Shown in pieces: positions 1 to 5,327 of a DNA stretch of 7,092 nucleotides. Position 1 is the stretch's first letter. Each line of letters opens with the position of its first letter. Origin of the DNA: Alphaproteobacteria bacterium (GTDB lineage Bacteria; Pseudomonadota; Alphaproteobacteria; Paracaedibacterales; CAIULA01); the NCBI GenBank assembly GCA_019751935.1, contig JAIEMR010000140.1, forward strand, positions 1 through 7,092. Direction: 5' to 3'. The position numbers were made by a program, and so were the translations under genes. The notes beneath the pieces were generated by a model. The model was not told the origin of the DNA. It did no database searches and saw only the letters and a list, made by a program, of their open reading frames with translations.

Positions 1-73
1 CGCAACAAAGTTGCGTGGCCATCCAGAAACAGCCTCTGGATCACCACAGCTCCTGCGGAGCTTCGTGATGGCG
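1..73. repeat. Mirrored pair of short palindromic repeat units
   Basis: Two hairpin-forming units face each other. The left unit, cut by the window edge, contains the perfect stem CGCAAC-AAA-GTTGCG (1-15) and ends in ATCCAG (21-26). The right unit (36-73) begins CTGGATCACCAC, contains the perfect stem AGCTCC-TGC-GGAGCT (48-62) inside an outer ATCAC/GTGAT pair (40-44, 65-69), and ends GTGATGGCG. Positions 15-26 and 36-47 also pair with each other (10 of 12 bases) around a 9-base spacer. The unit ends match those of the element at 4647-4722 (CTGGATCRCCAC at one end, TGATGRCG at the other), so both belong to one dispersed family. It codes for nothing evident; the remaining bases to 161 show no gene. 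Confidence 0.75.
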
Positions 74-161
74 GAGTTTATTATCATTTTGTACTGGCCA
101 TATAAGGCCTGCACGCAAAAACTTGTCAAGCTGGCAATACTCAAAAATAATTATTATTTTC

Positions 162-731
162 TCATGAAGAGCATCCTGTCTCTTGATCTAAAACAAACTC
201 TATTCTATCGGCTCCTTCAATCAAAAAATAATGAGCTAGGTCTAAAGACAAACCTTCTTCCTCAAAAAAATCCTCTCTTGGCCCTTTCATACATTCAAAA
301 AAATCTGTAAAACTCACTATACCGCGAAAACCAATAGGCCCCTTACTCGTCCTTGTTATCACTATTCTCCTTAGCATGGATATACTATCTGGAGCTTCGA
401 AGATTATTGATTCCATTGAATCAAAAACAGTTCTATTAAAATCATATTTCGTAGCACCCTGGAATACATGCCTAGAACTAGGAAGGTAGCTTAATGCTAT
501 TCCTCCTGCCATTACCGATGTATCATCTGGCAAAAACATAGCTGGATAATTTCCAACATCAATTTTGTTGCCATGCATTTTGATAGCTATAGCATTACCT
601 TTTTGTACTGTTGTTGAGCAAATCGACTCATTCCTTTTTTCAAAGATTAAAGGCTCATCATTCAAAAAATAGGTTGATGCATGGCCATACTGTACCCAAG
701 CTAACACAATAATTAACCACATGAATTTCAT
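162..731 (-). CDS. Secreted protein of unknown function, paralogue of the gene at 919-1623
   Basis: I do not recognise this 189-residue protein. It opens with a clear Sec-type signal peptide: Lys2, a hydrophobic run over residues 3-13, and a likely cut after Gly-His-Ala at residue 18, so the mature protein should leave the cytoplasm. No other membrane segment is seen. It is a diverged duplicate of the upstream protein. Shared blocks include AIAIKMHGNKID (47-58), SIIFEAP (108-114) followed by SMLRR (118-122), a SKG...G...F segment (129-141), FFECM with a conserved Cys147, and a LAHYFLIEGA block (165-174). Acidic residues are common after residue 150, and the chain ends at Ser189 without the basic tail of its paralogue. 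The first ATG is used; the next, at codon 4, would also leave a signal-like start. The ribosome site is weak. It probably has its own promoter at 801-830. Confidence 0.8.
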   Translation of the reverse strand: MKFMWLIIVLAWVQYGHASTYFLNDEPLIFEKRNESICSTTVQKGNAIAIKMHGNKIDVGNYPAMFLPDDTSVMAGGIALSYLPSSRHVFQGATKYDFNRTVFDSMESIIFEAPDSISMLRRIVITRTSKGPIGFRGIVSFTDFFECMKGPREDFFEEEGLSLDLAHYFLIEGADRIEFVLDQETGCSS

Positions 732-760
732 AAGATATCAATTCAGCTCACAAACCTTTT

Positions 761-814
761 ATTAAGTTTGAAACAGTCCTCTATATAGATCACTAAAATA
801 ATTTCAAACTTAAT
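761..814. promoter_or_regulatory. 13-bp inverted repeat spanning the promoter region of the 162-731 gene
   Basis: ATTAAGTTTGAAA (761-773) is an exact reverse complement of TTTCAAACTTAAT (802-814), with 28 bases between them. The upstream arm overlaps the -10 and spacer of the putative minus-strand promoter. The other arm would lie in the early 5' untranslated region. Because one arm is upstream of the expected transcript start, a DNA-level role (paired operator sites) fits better than an RNA hairpin. This is AT-rich DNA, so chance is a real alternative. Confidence 0.3.
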
Positions 815-837
815 TAAAATTTGATGTAAATGTGTTG
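801..837 (-). promoter_or_regulatory. Conserved upstream block and putative promoter of the 162-731 gene
   Basis: Positions 806-837 match 1697-1728 upstream of the paralogous gene in 31 of 32 bases, although the surrounding DNA is not conserved. On the minus strand the block holds TTTACA (825-830) as a -35 candidate. After an 18-base spacer comes TGAAAT (801-806), a poor -10. The block lies 74 bases before the start codon, against 73 in the paralogue, which supports a regulatory role. The assignment as a promoter is inferred from these matches only. Confidence 0.5.
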
Positions 838-875
838 TTTATGAGAGGGTAATTTTTGGATAGATGATAAGATTT

Positions 876-910
876 AAAAATTGGAAAAGATGTTTATAAG
901 CATCTTTCCC
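876..910 (-). terminator. Rho-independent terminator of the 919-1623 gene
   Basis: Nine bases past the stop codon on the minus strand lies a hairpin: GGGAAAGATG, an 8-base loop, then CATCTTTTCC (one bulged base), followed by AATTTTT. The arms are at 901-910 and 883-892, the T run at 876-880. The position between the two paralogous genes implies that they are transcribed as separate units. Confidence 0.65.
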
Positions 911-918
911 TAAAAAGT

Positions 919-1623
919 TTATTTTTTTCTTCTTCCTGATTTAGATTTTGGCGTCCCGCCTGTAGCTGCAGTTACTGCAGAATGGCTTACTCCTTTCCCG
1001 GGAGATCGACTTACAGGAACTTGAACGCTAAACCCAGCAGATTCTGCGCCTGAAATTAAAAAATGCCTAGCTAAAGCCGGTTGCCCTATACCAGCGGCCA
1101 AACCTCCATCCCCTAGGTTTTGCATACATTCAAAAATCTTGGTGAAATCCAATACTCCATCTAAAGCTATTTTTCCTTTAGAACTTCTATGCAGTGAAAC
1201 TTTTCTTAACATAGAAGTACTTTCTTCTGGAGCTTCAAAAATAATAGATTGCACTCCACAAAAAACAGCAGAATTAAATTCAAATTTACTTCCTCGCAAG
1301 GTCGGTTTATGCGTTGAAAAACTAACAAGAGCACGTCGCGTCCCATCTACAGTTACGAAGGCTTCACCGGTTACCATTCCAAATACATCCTCATCAGCAT
1401 CAACTACTGGTATAAAGGGGCCCTCATACCTTTTAGAATCAATATTATTATTATGCATTCTTATCGCTATAGTATCATCTTCACCCCTATGTTCTCTTAC
1501 AAATAATAAATGAGAAGCCCCCCCTTCTTTAGGGGACATACGTAGCTCATTAAGCGTATATGGACTTGCCGCATTTCCACATTGCGCCCATACTAAAACT
1601 ATAACTAACAACAAAGATTTCAT
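919..1623 (-). CDS. Secreted protein of unknown function with a basic C-terminal tail
   Basis: This 234-residue protein is unrecognised. Residues 1-18 form a Sec signal peptide (Lys2, hydrophobic LLLVIVLVWA core, cut likely after Gly-Asn-Ala), so it should be exported. It shares with the 189-residue downstream paralogue the blocks IAIRMHNNNID (52-62), SIIFEAP (126-132) with SMLRK (137-141), SSKG (147-150), FECM with Cys166, and LARHFLISGA (184-193). The order and spacing of these blocks are kept while the rest has diverged, so an old tandem duplication is the simplest reading. Unlike its partner it continues for some 30 residues into a Ser/Gly/Thr-rich stretch ending KSKSGRRKK, a strongly basic tail. 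The start is the only ATG that gives the full signal peptide; AAGGGA lies rather far upstream as a possible ribosome site. A hairpin terminator follows, and the promoter block at 1692-1728 precedes it. Confidence 0.82.
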   Translation of the reverse strand: MKSLLLVIVLVWAQCGNAASPYTLNELRMSPKEGGASHLLFVREHRGEDDTIAIRMHNNNIDSKRYEGPFIPVVDADEDVFGMVTGEAFVTVDGTRRALVSFSTHKPTLRGSKFEFNSAVFCGVQSIIFEAPEESTSMLRKVSLHRSSKGKIALDGVLDFTKIFECMQNLGDGGLAAGIGQPALARHFLISGAESAGFSVQVPVSRSPGKGVSHSAVTAATGGTPKSKSGRRKK

Positions 1624-1691
1624 AAAATTTCTATTCCCTTCGCTAAAAACTAATTAAATCAGACATTGAGGCGCCAATGCGCATAAAAATT

Positions 1692-1728
1692 ATTTTAAAC
1701 TTAATTAAAATTTGATGTAAATATGTTG
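1692..1728 (-). promoter_or_regulatory. Conserved upstream block and putative promoter of the 919-1623 gene
   Basis: This is the partner of the block at 801-837, identical in 31 of 32 bases over 1697-1728. On the minus strand it gives TTTACA (1716-1721), an 18-base spacer and TAAAAT (1692-1697), a good -10 with five of six consensus bases. It starts 73 bases before the start codon. A second AT-rich TTAAT-type site (AAACTAATTAAAT, 1647-1659) lies about 50 bases away, at much the same distance as the second arm in the paralogue's leader. Confidence 0.55.
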
Positions 1729-1786
1729 ATGAAATGATGTTGGTTTTATGGGAATATTTTCTATCGATAAGTCGTGGATATATGTT

Positions 1787-2377
1787 ATGAAAAAAAGATT
1801 CTTATTTATAGGTTTAGCGTCCTTCTTCCTAATGAAAGGAGTCACCTTTGCCATGACTGACAACACACCTTTTGCCCTATCAAGTCCCGCTTTTTCCCAT
1901 CAAAGCGATATCCCAGCCAAATACACCTGCGAAGGGGGCGAGCATCAACCCGCTTTAAAATGGACAAACCCGCCAGTTGGCACGAAATCTTATGCTTTAA
2001 TAATGGACGATCCTGATGCTCCAAGGGGGACTTGGATTCATTGGATTATTTTTAATATTCCCGCTGGTGTGACTGAATTTCAAGAAAATATTGAATATTT
2101 TGCTCAAGGCGAAAAACAAGGCATGAATAGCTGGGAAGAGCATAATATAGAAGGCGGGAAACGCGGAAATGTAAAATACGGCGGGCCTTGTCCACCAAGC
2201 GGAAAACACCGTTATATCTTTACGCTGTATGCCCTTGATTGTGAGCTTACTTTACCTGAAGGGGCTAGCAAAGATGCACTTCTTAAAGCTATGGAAGGCC
2301 ATATTTTAGGAACAGCTCAGCTTATTGGTTTTTATGAGAAAACCCAATCACATAGTCACTATTCCAAGGCGGGCTAA
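1787..2377 (+). CDS. Exported YbhB/YbcL-type PEBP family protein (Raf kinase inhibitor-like)
   Basis: The 196-residue product matches the bacterial phosphatidylethanolamine-binding protein family. The DPDAPRG motif (75-81) leads into TWIHWIIFNIP (82-92), and YGGPCPPSG (131-139) is followed by KHRYIFTLYALD (140-151); these form the anion-binding pocket of the fold. The precise substrate of bacterial members is unsettled. I chose the ATG at 1787 because it yields a normal signal peptide (MKKRFLFIG..., cut near Ala22), making the protein periplasmic. An in-frame ATG at 1748 would add 13 residues before the signal. Another ATG at 1853 follows AAAGGAG by 11 bases and would give a cytoplasmic form. 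The family fold appears to end at GTAQLIGFYEK (175-185); the last 11 residues are an extra tail encoded over the 3' end of bioB. No link to biotin synthesis is evident. Confidence 0.88.
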   Translation: MKKRFLFIGLASFFLMKGVTFAMTDNTPFALSSPAFSHQSDIPAKYTCEGGEHQPALKWTNPPVGTKSYALIMDDPDAPRGTWIHWIIFNIPAGVTEFQENIEYFAQGEKQGMNSWEEHNIEGGKRGNVKYGGPCPPSGKHRYIFTLYALDCELTLPEGASKDALLKAMEGHILGTAQLIGFYEKTQSHSHYSKAG

Positions 2378-3337
2378 AAGCGCATTGTCCTTTTCCGGAG
2401 TAATACCGGGCGTAATAAGTAGCTTTTCACCGTAATGGATAGAATTTGCACCCGCAAAGAAGCATAACGCTTGCATTTCATCGCTGAACATGTGCCTGCC
2501 ACCCGTTAATCTAACCCGGGACTTTGGCATCAAAATACGCGCAACGGCGATTGTTTTTACAAAATCAATGGGGTGCAAGGAATCTTTGTCATGCTCTAGA
2601 GGTGTTCCCTCAATGGGAACAAGCCTGTTGATAGGCACACTTTCAGGGTGAGAAGACATATTTGCCAAGACAAGCAGCATATTCGCTCTGTCATCTTCTT
2701 CCTCACCAAGGCCTATAATTCCACCACAACAAACCTTAAGACCGGCGTCTCTTACGTGTTCTATTGTCTCCATACGGTCATCGAAATTGCGTGTGGTGAT
2801 AATTTTTGAATAAAATCCAGGAGACGTATCGATGTTGTGGTTATAAAAATCGAGGCCAGCCTCTTTTAATTTTTGTGCTTGATGACCCTTTAATAAGCCC
2901 AAAGTTACACAAGCCTCAAGGCCAATCTCTTTTACGCCCTTAACCATTTCAACAACTTTATCTAAGTCCTTATCGGTAGGCCCACGCCATGCCGCCCCAA
3001 TGCAGAAGCGACTCGCGCCTGTTTCCTTTGCATAACGGGCTTTTTCTAACACAGCGTCAACCTCCCAAAGAGGTTCCTTTTTAAGCCCTGTATTAAAATG
3101 TGCTGACTGCCCGCAATAAGAACAGTTCTCTGGGCAACTGCCAGTCTTAACGTTTAAAATCGTGCTCGCTTGGATTTCATTTGGATTAAAGTATTTTCTA
3201 TAAAGCGTATGCGCTTTGAACAATAAATCATTAAAAGGCAGGGCAAATAGTGCGCCTATTTCCTCAAGGGTCCAATCATTGCGCACATCATTTTCTAAAG
3301 GGTTTGATTCTTTTTTAGTTGCCAAACAATCTTGCAT
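2348..3337 (-). CDS. bioB: Biotin synthase BioB
   Basis: Radical SAM enzyme that inserts sulfur between C6 and C9 of dethiobiotin, the last step of biotin synthesis; cytosolic, homodimeric in known cases. The 329-residue sequence has the SAM-cluster motif Cys68-x3-Cys72-x2-Cys75 (SCPENCSYCGQSAH), and all ligands of the second, sacrificial [2Fe-2S] cluster: Cys112 (RFCIGAAW), Cys143 (EACVTLG), Cys203 (KVCCGG) and Arg276 (VRLTGGR). YNHNIDTSP (165-173) and GANSIHYGEKLLTP-like residues near 296-310 are also typical. Length is close to the E. coli protein (346), and no gap or frameshift is seen, so it should be active. The gene is transcribed away from bioF across a 41-base gap, instead of leading the same operon as in many genomes. 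Its last 30 bases overlap the convergent PEBP-family gene. The ATG at 3337 has only a weak ribosome site. Confidence 0.97.
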   Translation of the reverse strand: MQDCLATKKESNPLENDVRNDWTLEEIGALFALPFNDLLFKAHTLYRKYFNPNEIQASTILNVKTGSCPENCSYCGQSAHFNTGLKKEPLWEVDAVLEKARYAKETGASRFCIGAAWRGPTDKDLDKVVEMVKGVKEIGLEACVTLGLLKGHQAQKLKEAGLDFYNHNIDTSPGFYSKIITTRNFDDRMETIEHVRDAGLKVCCGGIIGLGEEEDDRANMLLVLANMSSHPESVPINRLVPIEGTPLEHDKDSLHPIDFVKTIAVARILMPKSRVRLTGGRHMFSDEMQALCFFAGANSIHYGEKLLITPGITPEKDNALLARLGIVTM

Positions 3338-3340
3338 AGT

Positions 3341-3361
3341 CTACTTAAATCCACTAAATAG
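3341..3361. promoter_or_regulatory. Imperfect dyad in the bioB/bioF divergent gap, candidate operator
   Basis: The whole gap between the divergent bioB and bioF start codons is 3338-3378. Within it CTACTTA (3341-3347) and TAAATAG (3355-3361) form a dyad with six of seven matching pairs around a 7-base centre. Any regulator binding here could control both arms at once. It matches neither the BirA operator nor the alphaproteobacterial BioR box as I know them. I see no convincing promoter hexamers in the gap; promoters may lie partly inside the two coding starts. Confidence 0.3.
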
Positions 3362-3378
3362 CTTTACTGAAAAAGCCG

Positions 3379-4521
3379 ATGAAAATTCTCGCCAGTTATA
3401 GCAAGGTTTGCTCGACGTTAAAAGATTTATCTCTTTATAGAGAATTAAATAATAATCTTAAGAATGAATCCATATTGGATTTCACCTCCAATAATTACTT
3501 GAGCTTAAGCACTCATCCAAAAGTTATTCAAAATGCCCAAGATTATGGAGCAAAATTTGGGGTGGGCGGAAAATCATCCAGGCTTTTGCAAACAGAACAA
3601 TCGATTTATTTAAACTTAGAAAAAAAGATCGCGAGGGATAAAGGCACCCAAGCAGCGCTTTTGTTTAACTCTGGATTTCAGGCTAATGTTTCTGTACTAG
3701 AGGCCCTTTTGGATAAAAAAACTTTGGGCGCTAAACCCCTGGTCTTTTTTGATCGCGCCAATCATGCCAGTCTTTACCAGGGCTGCCTTTTGGCAGGCGC
3801 TCAAATCCTTCGATATCGCCACCTGGATATGGATCATCTGAAATCTCTTTTAGAGAGTTACGCGCATCTAGATGTGCCTAAGTTCATTATCACTGAGACC
3901 GTTTTTGGTATGGACGGTGATGTCGTTGATTTAAACCTCATAACAGAATTGTCAAAAACCCATGATGCCTTTCTGTATGTGGACGAAGCTCACGCAACTG
4001 GATTATTTGGCAAAAATGGTTACGGTTTATCGACTGATTTTCATGATGGCATCCATCTTAGTATGGGCAGTTTTAGCAAAGCCTTAGGCTCTTCAGGGGG
4101 ATATGTTGCCTGCGCGCAGCCCTTAAAAGAATACCTGATTAATAAATGCAAAGGGTTTATCTATTCAACAGCTCCCTCACCCCTGATTATAGGTGCCTGT
4201 GAAGCCGCATGGGATCTGATCCCCACACTAACAGCTGAACGCATAAAGATCTTTAAAACAGCGGATTATTTAAGGAAATGTCTCAAAGAGCTTCATCTTA
4301 AAACAGGAAATTCCACCTCGCAGATTATCCCTATAATTATTGGAGATGAAGATAAAGTCCTATCCATACAAAAGCGATTAAAAGAAAAAGGAATTTTTAT
4401 ATCCGCAATCAGACCGCCAACCGTCCCCCCCAAAACCGCAAGACTTAGAATGAATATTAGTAACAATCATAACCTCAGCCATATCGATACTTTTATAAAT
4501 GAGTTGAAAGCATGTCTTTAG
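3379..4521 (+). CDS. bioF: 8-amino-7-oxononanoate synthase BioF
   Basis: PLP-dependent enzyme that condenses L-alanine with pimeloyl-ACP (or -CoA), releasing CO2, to give KAPA. The 380-residue chain has the alpha-oxoamine synthase signature throughout: DFTSNNYLSLSTHP (34-47), the VDEAHATGLFG cofactor-binding motif with Asp202 and His205 (201-211), the PLP lysine Lys234 in SFSKALGSSGGY (231-242), and RPPTVPPKTARLRMNIS (345-361) near the C-terminus. Length agrees with the family (about 384). It leads the plus-strand cluster, starting 41 bases from the divergent bioB start, and its last ten bases overlap the start of the hydrolase gene, so translation of the two is probably coupled. The ATG at 3379 gives a normal N-terminus, although the ribosome site before it is weak. 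Chain and key residues look intact. Confidence 0.95.
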   Translation: MKILASYSKVCSTLKDLSLYRELNNNLKNESILDFTSNNYLSLSTHPKVIQNAQDYGAKFGVGGKSSRLLQTEQSIYLNLEKKIARDKGTQAALLFNSGFQANVSVLEALLDKKTLGAKPLVFFDRANHASLYQGCLLAGAQILRYRHLDMDHLKSLLESYAHLDVPKFIITETVFGMDGDVVDLNLITELSKTHDAFLYVDEAHATGLFGKNGYGLSTDFHDGIHLSMGSFSKALGSSGGYVACAQPLKEYLINKCKGFIYSTAPSPLIIGACEAAWDLIPTLTAERIKIFKTADYLRKCLKELHLKTGNSTSQIIPIIIGDEDKVLSIQKRLKEKGIFISAIRPPTVPPKTARLRMNISNNHNLSHIDTFINELKACL

Positions 4522-5327
4522 GCTTCGTTTTTTCACCTGGCTGGAGCTTTGGCCCAGAATTTTTTAAGCCCTTGGCTGCATGCTTAAAAGATTATCGGCA
4601 TGTTTATTTACAAGATATTTCCAAAAAAGATACTAATAGTTATTTACTGGATCGCCACGCTACACCCCTGATGACGCAATCTAATTCGTCATTGCGAGGA
4701 GCACAGCGACGTGGCAATCCAGATATCTTAGAAGATAATCAACATCAACCAGACCTAAGCAAAGGGGTTTGGATTGGAATCGGGCATTCTTTGGGTTTTT
4801 CTCGCCTGCTTTCCCTGCCACTTCAAGGGCTTGTTAGTATTTCAGGATTTGTGCGCTTTTGTGCGCATAACCCCACTCAAACGGGCACAGCGCTTCGGAT
4901 TATGGACAGAATGATTGCCAAATTTGAAATCGACCCAAAGGCAGTTCTAGAAGACTTTTATAAAAAATCTGCTTATGAAATACATGAGCACCGAAGGTCT
5001 GATGTAGGGCGAACAGATATTTTGAAAAACGAAGGGTATATGGAAAACCCCTTGACGGATCCTTTCATTCGTTTTAATAAAAGGCAACTCCTTGATGATC
5101 TTGAGTTTATGAAAAAGATGGATTTCACGTCTGAACTTCGTGCATTCAATGCACCTGTTCTTTCTCTTGCCGCAAAAGATGACCAAATTGTGCCTTTCGC
5201 GCTAACAAAGGAAACTTTTGAATCAAGCATAGCCCTTGAAAAAGGCGGTCATGGAATGGGCTATACCCATGCAGATTGGTGCGCTAAAAAAATAAAAAAT
5301 TGGATCACTAATGACCTTAATTTCTAA
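4512..5327 (+). CDS. bioH: BioH-like alpha/beta hydrolase, probable pimeloyl-ACP methyl ester esterase
   Basis: The 271-residue protein has an alpha/beta-hydrolase layout. Near the N-terminus SPGWSFGPEFF (8-18) matches the oxyanion-loop region (HGWG in E. coli BioH). The nucleophile elbow is GHSLG with Ser93; the acid is likely Asp224 in DDQIVP (223-228), and His247 in GGHGMG completes the triad. In the BioC-BioH route this enzyme removes the methyl group from pimeloyl-ACP methyl ester and ends chain extension. Its place between bioF and bioC supports that job, but the cap region is diverged and another esterase type that substitutes for BioH is possible. Residues 46-71 (LDRHATP...RRGNPD) are encoded by a palindromic repeat inserted in frame in the loop before the elbow; catalytic residues are untouched. 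It overlaps bioF by ten bases and bioC by 17. Confidence 0.82.
   Translation: MSLGFVFSPGWSFGPEFFKPLAACLKDYRHVYLQDISKKDTNSYLLDRHATPLMTQSNSSLRGAQRRGNPDILEDNQHQPDLSKGVWIGIGHSLGFSRLLSLPLQGLVSISGFVRFCAHNPTQTGTALRIMDRMIAKFEIDPKAVLEDFYKKSAYEIHEHRRSDVGRTDILKNEGYMENPLTDPFIRFNKRQLLDDLEFMKKMDFTSELRAFNAPVLSLAAKDDQIVPFALTKETFESSIALEKGGHGMGYTHADWCAKKIKNWITNDLNF
4647..4722. repeat. Palindromic repeat inserted in frame within the bioH-like gene
   Basis: A 76-bp imperfect inverted repeat. The left arm (4647-4676) begins CTGGATCGCCACG and ends CTGATGACG. The right arm (4687-4722) begins CGTCATTGCGAGGAGC and ends GACGTGGCAATCCAG, the reverse complement of the left apart from a few changes and a short length difference. 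A 10-base centre separates them. Within the right arm ATTGC and GCAAT also pair (4691-4718). The unit ends match those of the repeats at 1-73, here arranged with the CTGGAT ends outward instead of inward. It is read through without a stop as about 26 residues including SSLRGAQRRGNP. It resembles Rickettsia palindromic elements in behaviour; family identity is inferred. Confidence 0.85.

Noticed and set aside
1..73. CRISPR array or tRNA/small RNA gene at the left edge
   Set aside because: There are no regularly spaced identical repeats with unique spacers, and the hairpins do not form a cloverleaf; their ends match the dispersed palindromic repeat in the bioH-like gene.
144..160. AAAATAA-TTA-TTATTTT hairpin after the 162-731 gene as a terminator
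   Set aside because: The stem is perfect but entirely A/T, so it would be weak, and such runs are common in this DNA.
11..310. Plus-strand open frame from the repeat into the first gene
   Set aside because: It starts inside the palindromic repeats and runs antisense to the signal-peptide gene at 162-731, with no family resemblance and no ribosome site.
1139..1513. Plus-strand open frame of 124 codons
   Set aside because: It is fully antisense to the 919-1623 gene, whose protein is supported by its paralogue and signal peptide; the composition looks like a shadow frame.
1748..1786. Upstream ATG for the PEBP-type protein
   Set aside because: It would put 13 residues, including charged ones, before a signal peptide that is well formed from the ATG at 1787, and it has no better ribosome site.
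2327..2344. GGTTTT/AAAACC hairpin just past the bioB stop as a terminator
   Set aside because: Six pairs, mostly A/T, no T run follows on the minus strand, and it lies in coding sequence of the PEBP-type gene.
3338..3378. BirA operator or BioR box between bioB and bioF
   Set aside because: No TTGTAAACC-type inverted repeat and no TTATMKATAA-type match is present; only the unassigned CTACTTA/TAAATAG dyad is seen.
3216..3401. Plus-strand open frame across the bioB start and the intergenic gap
   Set aside because: It is antisense to the bioB 5' end and runs into bioF in another frame; nothing supports it as a leader peptide.
4947..5230. Minus-strand open frames inside the hydrolase gene
   Set aside because: Both are antisense to a gene with an intact catalytic triad and show no recognisable protein features.
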